Origin: Cladorhizidae sp. MBARI D1340-BT2
Taxonomy: Eukaryota > Porifera > Demospongiae > Poecilosclerida > Cladorhizidae
Reading direction: 5' to 3'
NCBI GenBank assembly: GCA_028752905.1
Contig: JAQNBH010000009.1
Span: 23,544,370-23,608,369, forward strand
DNA length: 64,000 nucleotides
Shown here: positions 45,281-56,062 of the stretch, piece by piece
Layout of the letters: the number at the start of each line of letters is the position of its first letter
How positions within the stretch are numbered: the first letter of the stretch is position 1
Program-made: the position numbers and the translations under genes
Notes under the pieces: model-generated
Told to the model about the DNA's origin: nothing
The model's database searches: none
Seen by the model: the letters and a program-made list of their open reading frames with translations, nothing else

Positions 45281-46170
45281 TTAAGGGGGGGGGGGGGACA
45301 ATGGCATTTTTGGGGGGAGAGTGACCCACATGTTTTTGTTTTTGTTGTGGTTACCACTTTATAACTCCATAGATTCTGTAAACTTCATGGTATGGACTTG
45401 ATATATAGCTCAAAAGATATGTTTCTCTTTGTGCTCTCTGTTGATACTAAAATATTTTTCATAAGTATAACTATGTATAGCCAAGTTACGGGAGCTACAA
45501 GTGGAGGGAACCTCAAAAACCTGAATGCCTGAATTGGCCGCATAAATATCTCCAGATTGCAAAGTGCTAGAGAGTTGAAATAAGCACCAGTGGCTAGAGG
45601 AAGCCCCTCTATTCAATGAGTGTTTTCATTAGGCGCTAAAATGTAAATGTGGTCAAGTGCGTGGGTGGGAAATGAATTTCGTTAATAATCCATAAAACTC
45701 ATTTTCCACCCACACGCTTGACCACGTGCTAAAATGTAAATGTGGTCAAGTGCGTGGGTGGGAAATGAATTTCGTTAATAATCCATAAAACTCATTTTCC
45801 ACCCACACGCTTGACCACGTACTTACGTTTTAGCCCTAATGAAAACACTCATTGAATAGAGGGGCTTCCTCTAGCCACTGGTGCTAATTTCAAATCTTTA
45901 GCACTTTGCAATCTGGAGATATTTATGCGGCCAATTCAGGCATTCAGGTTTTGAAGGTCCCTCCACTTTAGGTCTAGTAACTTGGCTATAGTTATACCTA
46001 TGAAAAATATTTTAGTATCAAAAGAGAGCACAAAGAGAGACCTATCTTTTGAGCTATATACAGTATCAAGTCCATACCATGAAGTTTACAGAATCTATGG
46101 AGCTGTAAAGTGGTAACCACAAGTTTAAAAAAAATTAAATGCCATTGTCCCCCCCCCCCCCCCCCCTTAA
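45281..46170. mobile_element. Foldback (palindromic) MITE, copy 2
   Basis: About 890 bp, the same family as 25509-26252, with ends TTAAGGGGG and CCCCCTTAA and G/C runs that have lengthened to 13 or more. The centre is a tandem duplication: a roughly 93-bp small palindrome (starting 'gctaaaatgtaaatgtggtc') occurs twice at about 45635-45727 and 45728-45820. No coding sequence. Confidence 0.8.
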
Positions 46171-46559
46171 AGAAGGTAGCTAGCCATAAAAGGGGTTTGG
46201 GAGAGTAACGTGGGGAGTTCAAGATTGGGCTCATTCTCATTTGTGCTCCTCTGCTAAATATTTTAGGCAATGCCAAGTGGACCTCTGCTAGTTATATAAT
46301 GAAGAGTGAGAGTGAGTGTGTGAGTGTGTGTGTGTCTGATGGACTCGGCGCCTACCCATATGTCACACATAATTGCAAACCAGTTGACTCCAGGCAGGTT
46401 TTGGGCCCTTGGCCATGCCTCCTGGCAATACCACACACCCAAAGCTTTAAAGCACCCATAAACTATGGCAGATGCAGGGGTGGCACTGACTGCAAAGTTG
46501 TAGATTAGGCTCGATTTAGGGAAGGTGGGTCAGGAATATCCACCCAGAGGGCAGGTAGT

Positions 46560-46885
46560 ATTTTATAACACCATAAAGGTTCAAGGGGTTCAATTATGAG
46601 TTAGATCATGGCTAAAGGTTCAGGGGAGTACTTGATCATGGTTAAAGGTTCAGGGGGTTGAGTTATGAGTACTTGATCATGGCTAACGGTTCAGGAGGTT
46701 GAGTTATGAGTACTGATCATGGCTAACGGTTCAGGGGGTTGAGTTATGAGTCCTTGATCATGGTTAAAGGTTCAGGGGGTTGAGTTTTGAGTACCTGATC
46801 ATGGCTAAAGGTTCAGGGGGTTGAGTTACGAGTACTTAATCATGGCTAAAGGTTCAGGGGGTTCAGTTATGAGTCCTAGATCATG
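46560..46885. repeat. Minisatellite, about 41-bp unit
   Basis: About 8 copies of a unit containing 'gatcatggctaaaggttcag' and 'gggttgagttatgagtac'. Confidence 0.88.
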
Positions 46886-47044
46886 GTTGCAACAGTTCAG
46901 CATGGCTAGGCCAACTCAAAAGAGAAAAAGGTTGTCCTTAATACCAAGGTAAGCTCAATATCCATGATATCGTGAAGAAATGGAGAAGTTTAGTTTAGAG
47001 TAGGGACTAAACACATGTTGGAAAGTCACTATACATGATGTTGG

Positions 47045-47703
47045 CAGAGCAAGGACAGGCTAAAGTACCTCCCTATACTGAAGTTCAGTTATCCGAACAC
47101 TTCAGTTATCTGGATGCTCTCCAAGCAAGGACAGGCTAAAGAACCTCCCTACTGAAGTTCAGTTATCCGAACACTTCAGTTATCTGGATGCTCTCCAAGC
47201 AAGGACAGGCTAAAGAACCACCCTACTGAAGTTCAGTTATCCAGTTATCTGGATGCTCTCCAAGCAAGGACAGGCTAAAGAACCTCCCTACTGAAGTTCA
47301 GTTATCCAAACACTTCAATTATCTGGATGCTCTCCAAGCAAGGACAGGCTAAAGAACCTCCCTATACTGAAGTTCAGTTATCTGAACACTTCAGTTATCT
47401 GGATGCTCTCCAAGCAAGGACAGGCTAAAGAACCTCCCTACTGAAGTTCAGCCGAACACTTCAGTTATCTGGATGCTCTCCAAGCAAGGACAGGCTAAAG
47501 AACCTCCCTATACTGAAGTTCAGTTATCTGAACACTTCAGTTATCTGGATGCTCTCCAAGCAAGGACAGGCTAAAGAACCTCCCTACTGAAGTTCAGCCG
47601 AACACTTCAGTTATCTGGATGCTCTTCAAGCAAGGACAGGCTAAAGAACTTCCCTACTGAAGTTCAGTTATCTGAACACTTCGGTTATCTGGATGCTCTC
47701 CAG
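47045..47703. repeat. Minisatellite, about 73-77-bp unit, resembling a pogo-type terminus
   Basis: About 8.5 copies containing 'gcaaggacaggctaaagaac' and 'ttatctggatgctctccaag'. The doubled 'cagttatccgaacacttcagttatctgga' pattern looks like the sub-terminal sequence of pogo/Tigger-type DNA transposons. That resemblance is from memory of the families and is only suggestive. Confidence 0.85.
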
Positions 47704-47709
47704 ACCGAA

Positions 47710-48262
47710 CATGCTGGGATAACTGACTTCCTACTGTACATACCCACAAGAACAAACATGTTTCATTTCAAGCCTATCTCTATTAATTAAAAACGATTTG
47801 TTCCACATATTGCTATGACACATGACTTGGAGGGCCATGTTTTACTATCCATCTTCCTTCATATTGAGTGGGTGTGCACCTGCCATTGTATTGACTCAAC
47901 CCAAAAAATGACATGAAATAAGAAATCACCCAAGGAGACCACAAACATCTGTAGGACCCTTTACATATTAACCAATGTCATACTGCTTTGTATTCTTTTT
48001 TGGAGTTTGTTGTCTTGATAGATAAGGATCCTACAGATGTTTGTGGTCTCCATGGGTCATTTCTTATTTCATGTCATTTTTTGGGTTGAGTCAATACAAT
48101 GGCAGGTGCTCAATATGAAGGAAGATGGATAGTAAAACATGGCCCTCCAAGTCATGTGTCAAGAGCAATATGTGGAACAAATCGTTTTTAATTAATAGAG
48201 ATAGGCTTGAAATGAAACGTGTTTGTTCTTGTATGTAGTAGGAAGTCAGTTATCCCAGCATG
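47710..48262. mobile_element. Large palindromic element, about 240-bp arms
   Basis: Arms of about 240-260 bp with a loop near 47970-48020. The left arm starts catgctgggataactgac and the right arm ends gtcagttatcccagcatg. Arm identity is high over the compared blocks (for example 'gagaccacaaacatctgtag' and its inverse). No coding frame. It adjoins the preceding array, whose unit shares the 'cagttatcc' motif. Confidence 0.85.
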
Positions 48263-49465
48263 CATGTGAAGAACTGGGGAGCTATGACTTCTGTAGTCGC
48301 AGATGAGGTGCAATTTTTGAGTGGCCTTGATGTTGCTGGCTGTAACTTCTCAGAAAATGTGCCTCTAGAGATATTCAACATACCATTGGAAAGCACACAG
48401 AATAAACAACAGTGTGATACCCTAGTTACCTGTACAGAGGAAGGAAGGGGGGGGGGGGGGGGGGGGGAAAGTTATAGTGGTTACAAATATGTTCCAATTT
48501 GAGGTATAGTCCTCCACTCCAGCCACTGCTTTAGTAATTCTTGAGCTACAGCTTTACTAAAACTTCTAAATCTTCAACACCAGCTCCATCCAATTCCATC
48601 CAATGCCACAAATGGATCTTCATTGTCATCCTTTCTTTGTGTTGGGGGGGGGGGGGGGGCATCAGCTGTTCTGTGACTTAGCACTATCAAATATGGATGT
48701 GCTGGAGCTACATAGGTCAGCTACTTTGCACATCTATGCATCCTGCCCCCTCTCTCTCTCTCTGGTCAGCTGGTCCCCACCCCACCCCACCCCCAACATT
48801 TCAAAAACACTGTTCCCCTTGACCTCACCTAGAAACGGAATCAAACTCTGGGTGCATGCTGCATGCTACATACGTGTACCCAGCCCAATCCTACGGCACC
48901 GAAAACAGACGATAGGCACGAACAATATTGCTGGGTACTGAGTTCATGGTTGGTGCTTAACGGGCACTTACTACTTACTCCAGGATAAGGATAAATTCAA
49001 GCCTCTTGCTTCAAGTCCAATCTCATAACGACCAACAAATAACACAGACCAGGTGGCTAGGTTTGGACAGTACAATGTACATGTATGTGCACTCCAACCC
49101 CCCAACCCCCCCCCCCCAAACACACATACGGTGTACAACTGGGTACAATAATCGATCACAAACAGCCCTTAGTTCTTACTTGGCCAATGAAAAACAAAAC
49201 CTTACAACAATAACTTTCAACATTTGAGCCCCAGTCTCTCGACACACAAGCCTGCCACTGCCACGCCCACTGCTTTCTTTATGATCCACTTCAGCAAATA
49301 TCTTGTACGCAAAATTGTGCTAGCAAGGATTTGAAATTGTTGAAGCATGTTTGGAGTTATACAACTGCAGTAGAATCACAGCACAATGTTCAGCCTACAC
49401 TACTTTCAATATGCTTAGTGCTGTTTGAATCGTGCATTCTACAAGCAGCTGTGGAAGGTCTGTCA
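48263..49465. other. Intron 2 spacer with G- and C-runs
   Basis: Unique sequence with homopolymer runs near 48448-48468 (G), 48643-48658 (G) and 49107-49118 (C). No gene recognised. Confidence 0.5.
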
Positions 49466-49467
49466 TT

Positions 49468-49866
49468 ACTGGAGGGATCGTGCCTCTGTCAACTTGGGAG
49501 GGATCACGTCTCTGTCAACTTTGGATCATGTCTCTGTTAGTACTGGAGGGATTGAGTTTCTGTCAACTCTGGAGGAATGTTCTCTGTCAACTCTAAATGA
49601 ATCATGTCTCTGTCAACTCTAGAGGAATCTTGTCTCAGTCAACTCTAGAGGAATCTTGTCTCAGTCAACTCTAGAGGAATCTTGTGCCTCAGTCAACTCT
49701 AGAGGAATCTTGTCTGTCAACTCTGGAGGAATCATGTCTCTGACAACTCTGGAGGAATCTTGTCTCAGTCAACTCTAGGAATCTTGTCTCAGTCAACTCT
49801 GGAGGGATCTTGTCTCTGCCAACTCTAGAGGAATCATGTGTCTGTCAACTCTGGAGGGATTGTGTA
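49468..49866. repeat. Degenerate minisatellite, about 26-bp unit
   Basis: About 15 imperfect copies of 'gtcaactctagaggaatctt' plus 'gtctca' variants. Confidence 0.85.
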
Positions 49867-50687
49867 CATAACTATGGAGTGAGGGCTTGCTCTGGGAAAT
49901 CTCCACACACATGTCTAGGCCATTAGTTTCACATGCTGTGTCTAGTGAGCATGCTTTCCCCTGGCCAGAGCAACTATAAAATTAGTGCACAAAGTTTCTC
50001 TACCAGCAAACCAAAAGTTAACAAACTGAAAATTCACAAGCATTATTACTGGGAGGGGGGGGGGGGGAAGGATGAATCAAGTTGTGGTAATTATGTTGAA
50101 TTCCAGCATTCCATGCCAGCATTCCATGCCAGCATTCCAATGCCACTGGCCCTCAGTCTTGCCCAAGCAGCCTTGAGGAACCCCCCCCCACACTCACTGG
50201 AAAATCTTCAATAACTCGGGTCAATTAATTATGAGGTATTCCATATCTCCAGAAGCATTAAAGCAAGTTGGCTGGTCATGTCTAAAGCCTTAAAGAACTA
50301 TTTTCACATAGCTATCTAGTGGACTATTCTAACATGAAGTTGGTTTGTTTAGTTACTACTGAACATAGTTGCCAACCATCCCAAATTCAGCCGATAATCC
50401 AAAATTTCTTTCCACTGACCAGCTTCTGTATATTTCAGTATGGAGGAGGGTCTTTGCCGGGAGAGTCCTGCCCCCACCCTATTATTTTTCTCTTATATAA
50501 CCTGCTCAAGCAGCAGCTCCTATCATGCCAGCAACTTCTATCTGCCAGGACAAATTTGGAAGATGTAAATTGCATATATGTGACGTGTTTGCGCTTGTAC
50601 CATCTGTTCAATGAACTTTACCCTCTTCCATCGAGTGAAGTGTTGTTTTGAAGTGTCTTAGGGAAGAAATGTCAGCATAGCACTGCT

Positions 50688-50945
50688 ACTAGTCTAGGCG
50701 TAGCCTTACTGACAGCAGTAGCAACAGCTGCTACTACTGGTCTAGGTGCAGCCTCACTGACAGCAGTAGCAGCAGCTGCTACTACTGGTCTAGGTGCAGC
50801 CTCACTGACAGCAGTAGCAGCAGCTGCTACAACTGGTCTAGGTGCAGCCTCACTGACAGCAGTAGCAACAGCTGTTACTGGTCTAGGTGCAGCCTCACTG
50901 ACAGCAGTAGCAGCAGCAGCTACTGGTCTAGGTCCAGTCTCACAG
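50688..50945. repeat. Minisatellite, about 45-bp unit
   Basis: 5.5 copies containing 'ctggtctaggtgcagcctca' and 'ctgacagcagtagcagcagc'. The period is 15 codons, giving an A/V/P-rich open frame on the minus strand. Confidence 0.9.
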
Positions 50946-51284
50946 ATACCCACAGATTATACATACAGGATTAGTATGGGCTAACAATTATCAAGACCAA
51001 CCCCCTTTGGGGAAAGGGGTTAGAGCTTTCAGCACTACAATTCTGGTGCTGAGTCAAAAAGTGTGCTAAGTAAGTATACAGTAGTAGAACAGAATGTATC
51101 TATTGTTAATCACCCCAGAACATTCAGAGTTTAGGTTTAAGTCGGGTTCACAATATCTTCTGCAAAACCAGGTCGTAAGATGTGAGGTGAGGTTAAGATG
51201 GAAGAAGAGAGGGAGACATTGTAATAGCAATGTATTGCCAGTGTTTCATACAGTGTTTGCATAAGGTATATGGGTATAAGCTTG

Positions 51285-51685
51285 AATAATGACATGCTTG
51301 TACAAGGGTATATGCTTGTATAAGTGGTATAAGGGTATAATGCTTGTATAAGGATATACGCTGGTATAAGGTTGTCTAATGGCATAAAGGGTATTATGCT
51401 TGTATTGTAATGCTAGTATAAGGGTATAAGCTTGTATAAGGGTATAAGCTTGTATAAGGGTATAAGCTTGTATTAAGGGTATAATGCTTATAATATAAGC
51501 TTAATACATGCTTATTATAAGGGTATAAGCTTGTATTAAGGGTATAATGCTTATAATATAAGCTTAATACATGCTTATTATAAGGGTACAAGCTTGTATA
51601 AGGGTATAAGCTTGTATAAGGGTATAAGCTTGTGTAAGGATACAAGCATGTATAAGGATATAAGCACGTACAAGGTTGCGAATAA
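51285..51685. repeat. Degenerate minisatellite, about 18-bp unit (tataagggtataagcttg)
   Basis: About 20 imperfect copies, with an internal 66-bp duplication (51470-51535 and 51536-51600). Confidence 0.88.
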
Positions 51686-52414
51686 GGATGTAACACTTTC
51701 TATAAGCTGGAAAAGAGTGCTTAGCACTGAGGCCTCAGGATAATAGTAACTTATGGACAGATTGCAGCTAATAAGGAGTAAGAAGCACTCTTTTCCACCT
51801 AGGCTGCATTTTGCTAGGCCCGTCAATCCTGATGTTTATTCACGTGTTTGTGCTCAAAGACTTCTGCTGCTTATTTTGCCTATCATGTTAGCAACCGCTT
51901 GCCAAGGAGCTTCACTAACTCTTCATGACTCTCTTTGGCTTGGCTCACTTCTGCTCTCATTTATGCAAAATATAGGTCAAAGGTGAATGAGAACTTCTAA
52001 TTTCACAATGCAAAAAAATACAGCTTTACCATATTTGCATTTCCTATGCAAACATGAAATACAAGATTATAAGGAACAAGATGTGCCCGATTTTTAGTCA
52101 GCATGAAAATTTGTAGTTTTGTTTTCTCTACACACAAACCAAACACAGAAAGATCCACGCACATATAAAGCATTAGGCAGCATTCGCAACACGATGCAAA
52201 ATCTCAAAAGAAAGAAAGTTGAAATACATGTACTCCAGCGCTCCTGCCTTTTATGTCAGATCTGCGGTGATCTTGTGAGAATCATGACAACGTGTCTTGT
52301 GTTAGACGCAGTACAGCTAGGCCTGTTGTGAAGATGGTGCCAACCAGGTGCACACCTATCTTATTAAGTCCGCTACACTGGAGACACATATGTACAACTA
52401 ATTAATGCACGTAC

Positions 52415-52498
52415 CCCACCAAAAAACTCGTCAAAAAACTCCTCGTCACCCTCCTCTCCTTCTTCAGCAGAGTAGTCTTCGTAGCGGCCTTGTTGTTG
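52415..52498 (-). CDS. Syntaxin exon 2: acidic linker and start of Ha
   Basis: A 28-codon, phase 0-0 exon between a good acceptor (tttacag) and donor (gtacgt). It encodes a QQQ start, a strongly acidic run (EEGEEGDEE) and FFDEFFGG. In syntaxin-1 the equivalent segment is an acidic Asp run followed by the M-D-E-F-F motif that begins helix Ha, so the D-E-F-F match fixes the register. It joins in frame to VDELNKTV of the next exon, as EFFEQVEEI does in animal syntaxins. The intron between this exon and exon 1 is about 1.8 kb and has no large tandem array, unlike the later introns. Confidence 0.85.
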
Positions 52499-54264
52499 CT
52501 GTAAAGAGGGAATGCACAAGAGAGGGACACAGGTTATTGACAGACACACAATACCGACACTGGTCCCAGTGAGCATCAAATGAAAGTATAATGCCACAGG
52601 AAATGACACCACACTAGAGGTCCTTTAACCTCCACAACTACGAGCAACTATACACCAAATTTAAACCAAAGTCAGGTTACAGGTGCTTTGCATGCACACT
52701 CCAGTTTTCCACACTATACCTTTAAAACAGGTTGGTAACCAGGCTGCAGCAGATTAAACATACACCAAGGAACAGCTCATTAAATTTCAAAATGTAAAAG
52801 GGCAACAAGGGCCTGCATTTTTTAACGCCAGGTTTTCAGTCAGCATTGGTGTCATCTTCCATGTACACCTCTCCCATTTGTTTTGTAGAGAGAGATTTTC
52901 GAGTATTGCTAATGGTGACTAACAGAGGCACGTGGGAAATTGTCATGGTTATTGTGGGGTCGTCATCACACCCATTAATTCATTACTGTAACTGCTACTA
53001 TGTGAGACACTTAGGAGGAGCATCACTTCACCTCCCTCTGTTGAGCGTAAGGGAAGAGACTACCACACACATATGCATATATGGAGCGTTGCTGTTGGAG
53101 ATGAGTTACCTTCCGAGAGAGAGTTAGTGCTTTTGGATTGGACTCCAACAACAAAAACTTCCAAGACCCATCACACAACTGTCTAGTATGCTACAGGAAG
53201 TGAAGAGCTAATCAAAAAAAAACTCGACACCAAATGTAAGCGATCATAGCATGTGCGCAAAGCTTGTACTCATTTTGAGATGGACCACCCACCACGGAGC
53301 ATGCTGGTGAGAGTGGAGTGCAGCTTTCTGTTGGTGCAGAGATGGCAGCTCACCAAGCAGCAGCTGCAAGTAATGATTTTACTGCAAATCTATGGAAGAG
53401 TTGTACAATTGGCAAGGTCAGACAGGTCACTTCAAGATTTGACTAAGAATGTGTACGACAGCTCCCCCTCTCAAAATATCCCCTTCCCCTCCCTTCGATA
53501 TAATTTTATTTGTACCGAAATAGTGTCAACATAAATATTAATAAATGGAGGTACTTATAGCAGAGTCAACTCGTAGAGGGAGTCAACTCGTAGAGGAGAT
53601 ACACGTATAAGGGCTGCTATCAAAACAGTCGTTTTACTGGCAACAATCACTAACAGAGGACCCTAAACTCAAGTGGAAGTTAGCAAACTAGGGATCCAAG
53701 GCCCATCACATAGGCCCATCACATAGGCGCAACACACCACCTAGTTTTGCATTTGGAGGAGACACGGTCACACATCTCTGGTTTTGACCTTTCTGGCTGT
53801 TATGTTAACTTCCTTGAAAAGCTTGTGAAATTTTGCAACTTCCTCCAAATACTTAAGTCTTATATGAGGATCGTCTTGATAAGCACTACAGAACTGGTTT
53901 GTTTATGCTTGGCAAGGGTTCTCCAAGATTTCTGTGGCACTTTTTATGTTCACAATATTGGTGGCACAAATGTAATGCTCACTCTGACTTGCCCATGTTC
54001 TTGTGTACACACCAAGAAGCAGGCTGGAGGGATTACACCCTCTACACTAAAATCTGTTCCTACCACTGACTACACTCAAAAAAACTTTACCGCATATAAT
54101 CTTCAAAAAATACCTACACCGTAACTATCTCATGTTTACAAGTGAACATGTCAAATGCTTACCTGGCGTTCTTGGTTATCTAGCTAGCCACACCCAAAAA
54201 TACTGCACTTGGCAAGTTCTGTCTTTCATAATATAATAATCATCAGGCGTAGGTAACGGCTTAC
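52499..54264 (-). other. Syntaxin intron 1
   Basis: About 1.77 kb, almost free of tandem repeats apart from a short doublet 'agtcaactcgtagaggg' at 53562-53595. Short open frames in it (for example plus 53747-54124) were not recognised. Confidence 0.7.
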
Positions 54265-54309
54265 CGTGTGTTTCAGCTGCCCAATTCTGTCTTTTAATTC
54301 AAACGCCAT
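54265..54309 (-). CDS. Syntaxin exon 1: N-peptide
   Basis: The exon encodes MAFELKDRIGQLKHT and ends at a consensus donor (gtaagc). It matches the syntaxin-1 N-peptide (MKDRTQELR in animals): the K-D-R and the Leu three residues on are the residues that dock on the Munc18 N-lobe in the family. The Thr after DR in most homologues is Ile here. The start is the first ATG, in context GGACATGG. The exon ends in phase 0. It is only 45 bp and was found by comparison with the family. The region just upstream (54310-54600) is richer in CpG than the rest and may hold the promoter. Confidence 0.8.
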
Positions 54310-54620
54310 GTCCTGTGAGTTTCAGAGCTTGTCCTACTGACCACTTACGGCCGTACCTTACCGCGGTATACTTTTGACCCCGTAAGACGAACCCCGCAGG
54401 CGCGGATAGGTTGATTAGTTATTTTTTGGTAATCTCATTTGACCTTACCAGTGCGTTTACCAGTTCAGAGGTCAACACCACAAGTTGACACGACAAGTGA
54501 ATTAGGCCACTTTTATCTTCCAAAACTCAAGAGGACGGACAGTGTCCGGTCAAGTTCTATCGCGCTGGGTTGCCAGGAATTTTTAAAAAAGTGAAAAACT
54601 CCAACGAAACCCGACTTGCC
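54310..54620 (-). promoter_or_regulatory. Probable syntaxin promoter/5' leader
   Basis: Unique sequence directly upstream of the start codon with several CpGs (cgcggtatac, cgcaggcgcgg, cggccg) in an otherwise CpG-poor, repeat-rich region. No TATA box was identified. Assignment rests on position and composition only. Confidence 0.35.
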
Positions 54621-55685
54621 TACCATCAACTCTCAATTTTAATCTTGCTCTATCCACTCTCTCTTCCCTTATTTCACACGTGAGTTATGTTCTGAACGAT
54701 ATCCATCACTGCATTCCATAGGATCGAGATGGTGGTTGCTGATTTCTTCTCCCCCACTTCCCATGTCCACTTTCCCTCATAATTCATTCCCTAAAACCAG
54801 TCCTCCAAGCAACACTAAGCTCAGCAGTCTTCTACTATTGCTGTTAGGATGTGCTTTCACCAGACCTATCCTTGCATTTAAAGTTTCCAATCAGAATTCC
54901 CTTCAAATATTGTTTGGAGTAGTCTTCCTGTCTCCTGTACTCTCACCCGGATTTACATTAACAATGCTTACCACCACTTTTTTCTCGACCTCCACTTTGC
55001 ATTTCCACCCACATTACACTCTCCCTTGGTCCACCTAGTATCAGTGACTTCAGTCTCTCCCTCTACTTCACTTTTACATCCTCTCTTGGCTCACCGAGCA
55101 GCCATGACTTCAGTCTCCCTCTACTTCACATTCCACCCACATTCCACTCTCCCTTGGTCCACCTAGCATCCGTGACTTCAGTCTCTCCCTCGACTTCACA
55201 TTCCACATCCCTCCACTTAGCATCCAAGACTTCAGCCTCAATATTCCTACACCATCATTCACTCACCTATTTTGATAATACCATTCATACCCACAGCTAC
55301 ACGTGCCTCCTCCTCTTTCTGCCAACCCTAGAATATCCAACGCACTAACTTCAAATCCACTTCCCTCAACCACTGCCCATTACAGTTAACAAACTCCACT
55401 CTCAAAGCTCCTCTTCCCACACCTTTTTGCCTCCCCACCCAACTAATCTGACTTGGCTCCCAGGGCAACCTGGTCCTATCTGACCCATCTGCTTTTGTCA
55501 GCTGAAACATTTTCTCTCTCTCTCTCTCTGGTCATAGCACAAGGTGTGTGGTGTGAATCCAAGAAATGCTGGAAGAAGACCAGACAAATTAGTTTGTGAT
55601 CCGAAATGCAAGGCTACAACATCCAATCCCAATGGTAAAATTTGCCATTGAAATTTGTTCCTTACTATATACTGCATTTCTATTA
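54621..55685. other. Intergenic, pyrimidine-rich degenerate repeats
   Basis: Contains diffuse repeats of 'gacttcagtctctccctc' with 'cacattccac' between about 55040 and 55240. Open frames here are S/T/L-rich and unconvincing. Confidence 0.5.
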
Positions 55686-55687
55686 TG

Positions 55688-56062
55688 AACCTATATTCAG
55701 GTGTTTTCAGGAAATCAAAGATAACCCTATCTTGTCTAGGCATACCCAGTGACTGATGAAGTGAGCTGAACCTATATTCAGGTGTTTTCAGGAAATCAAA
55801 GATAACCCTATCTTGTCTAGGCATACCCAGTGACTGATGAAGTGAGCTGTACCATACACACTGCACTGCCATTGAGGTATACCAGTGGATAGGGGAAGTA
55901 GCTCTCAGTCTTTGTTTAGTCATCCCAAACTTGGGCCTGGGATTGTGGTGCAGATTCGCGAGTCGAGTCTCAATTCACACATAAGCCCAAGTTATTGAGC
56001 CTGGGATTGTGGTGCAGATTCGCGAGTCGAGTCTCAATTCACACATAAGCCCAAGTTATTGA
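55688..56062. repeat. Two adjacent two-copy tandem duplications
   Basis: An 81-82-bp unit (starting 'gaacctatattcaggtgttt') occurs twice at about 55688-55850, and a roughly 65-bp unit (containing 'cagattcgcgagtcgagtct') occurs twice at about 55936-56062. Copies are near-identical. Confidence 0.88.

Larger units (their letters stand above)
53..54309 (-). other. Syntaxin-1-like gene (Qa-SNARE), 5' part, five exons
   Basis: Gene span, minus strand, from the start codon at 54307-54309 to the last exon in the window; the gene continues past the left edge. Syntaxins of this class are plasma-membrane Qa-SNAREs that pair with SNAP-25 and synaptobrevin-type SNAREs in exocytosis and are controlled by Munc18. 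The joined exons would give about 161 residues covering the N-peptide, acidic linker and Ha, Hb and part of Hc helices. The SNARE motif and C-terminal anchor should lie to the left of base 1. Introns are about 1,766, 13,668, 32,630 and 5,706 bp and are mostly minisatellite and transposon. Seen: exons, splice borders, frame continuity. Known: the syntaxin-1 domain plan. Inferred: that this is the plasma-membrane (1-4) type, from the DR-x3-L N-peptide and the EFF motif. Confidence 0.88.

Noticed and set aside
54736..55348. Plus-strand frames of 100 and 64 codons upstream of syntaxin
   Set aside because: Low-complexity S/T/L/P text from diffuse pyrimidine-rich repeats, with no family resemblance or splice support.
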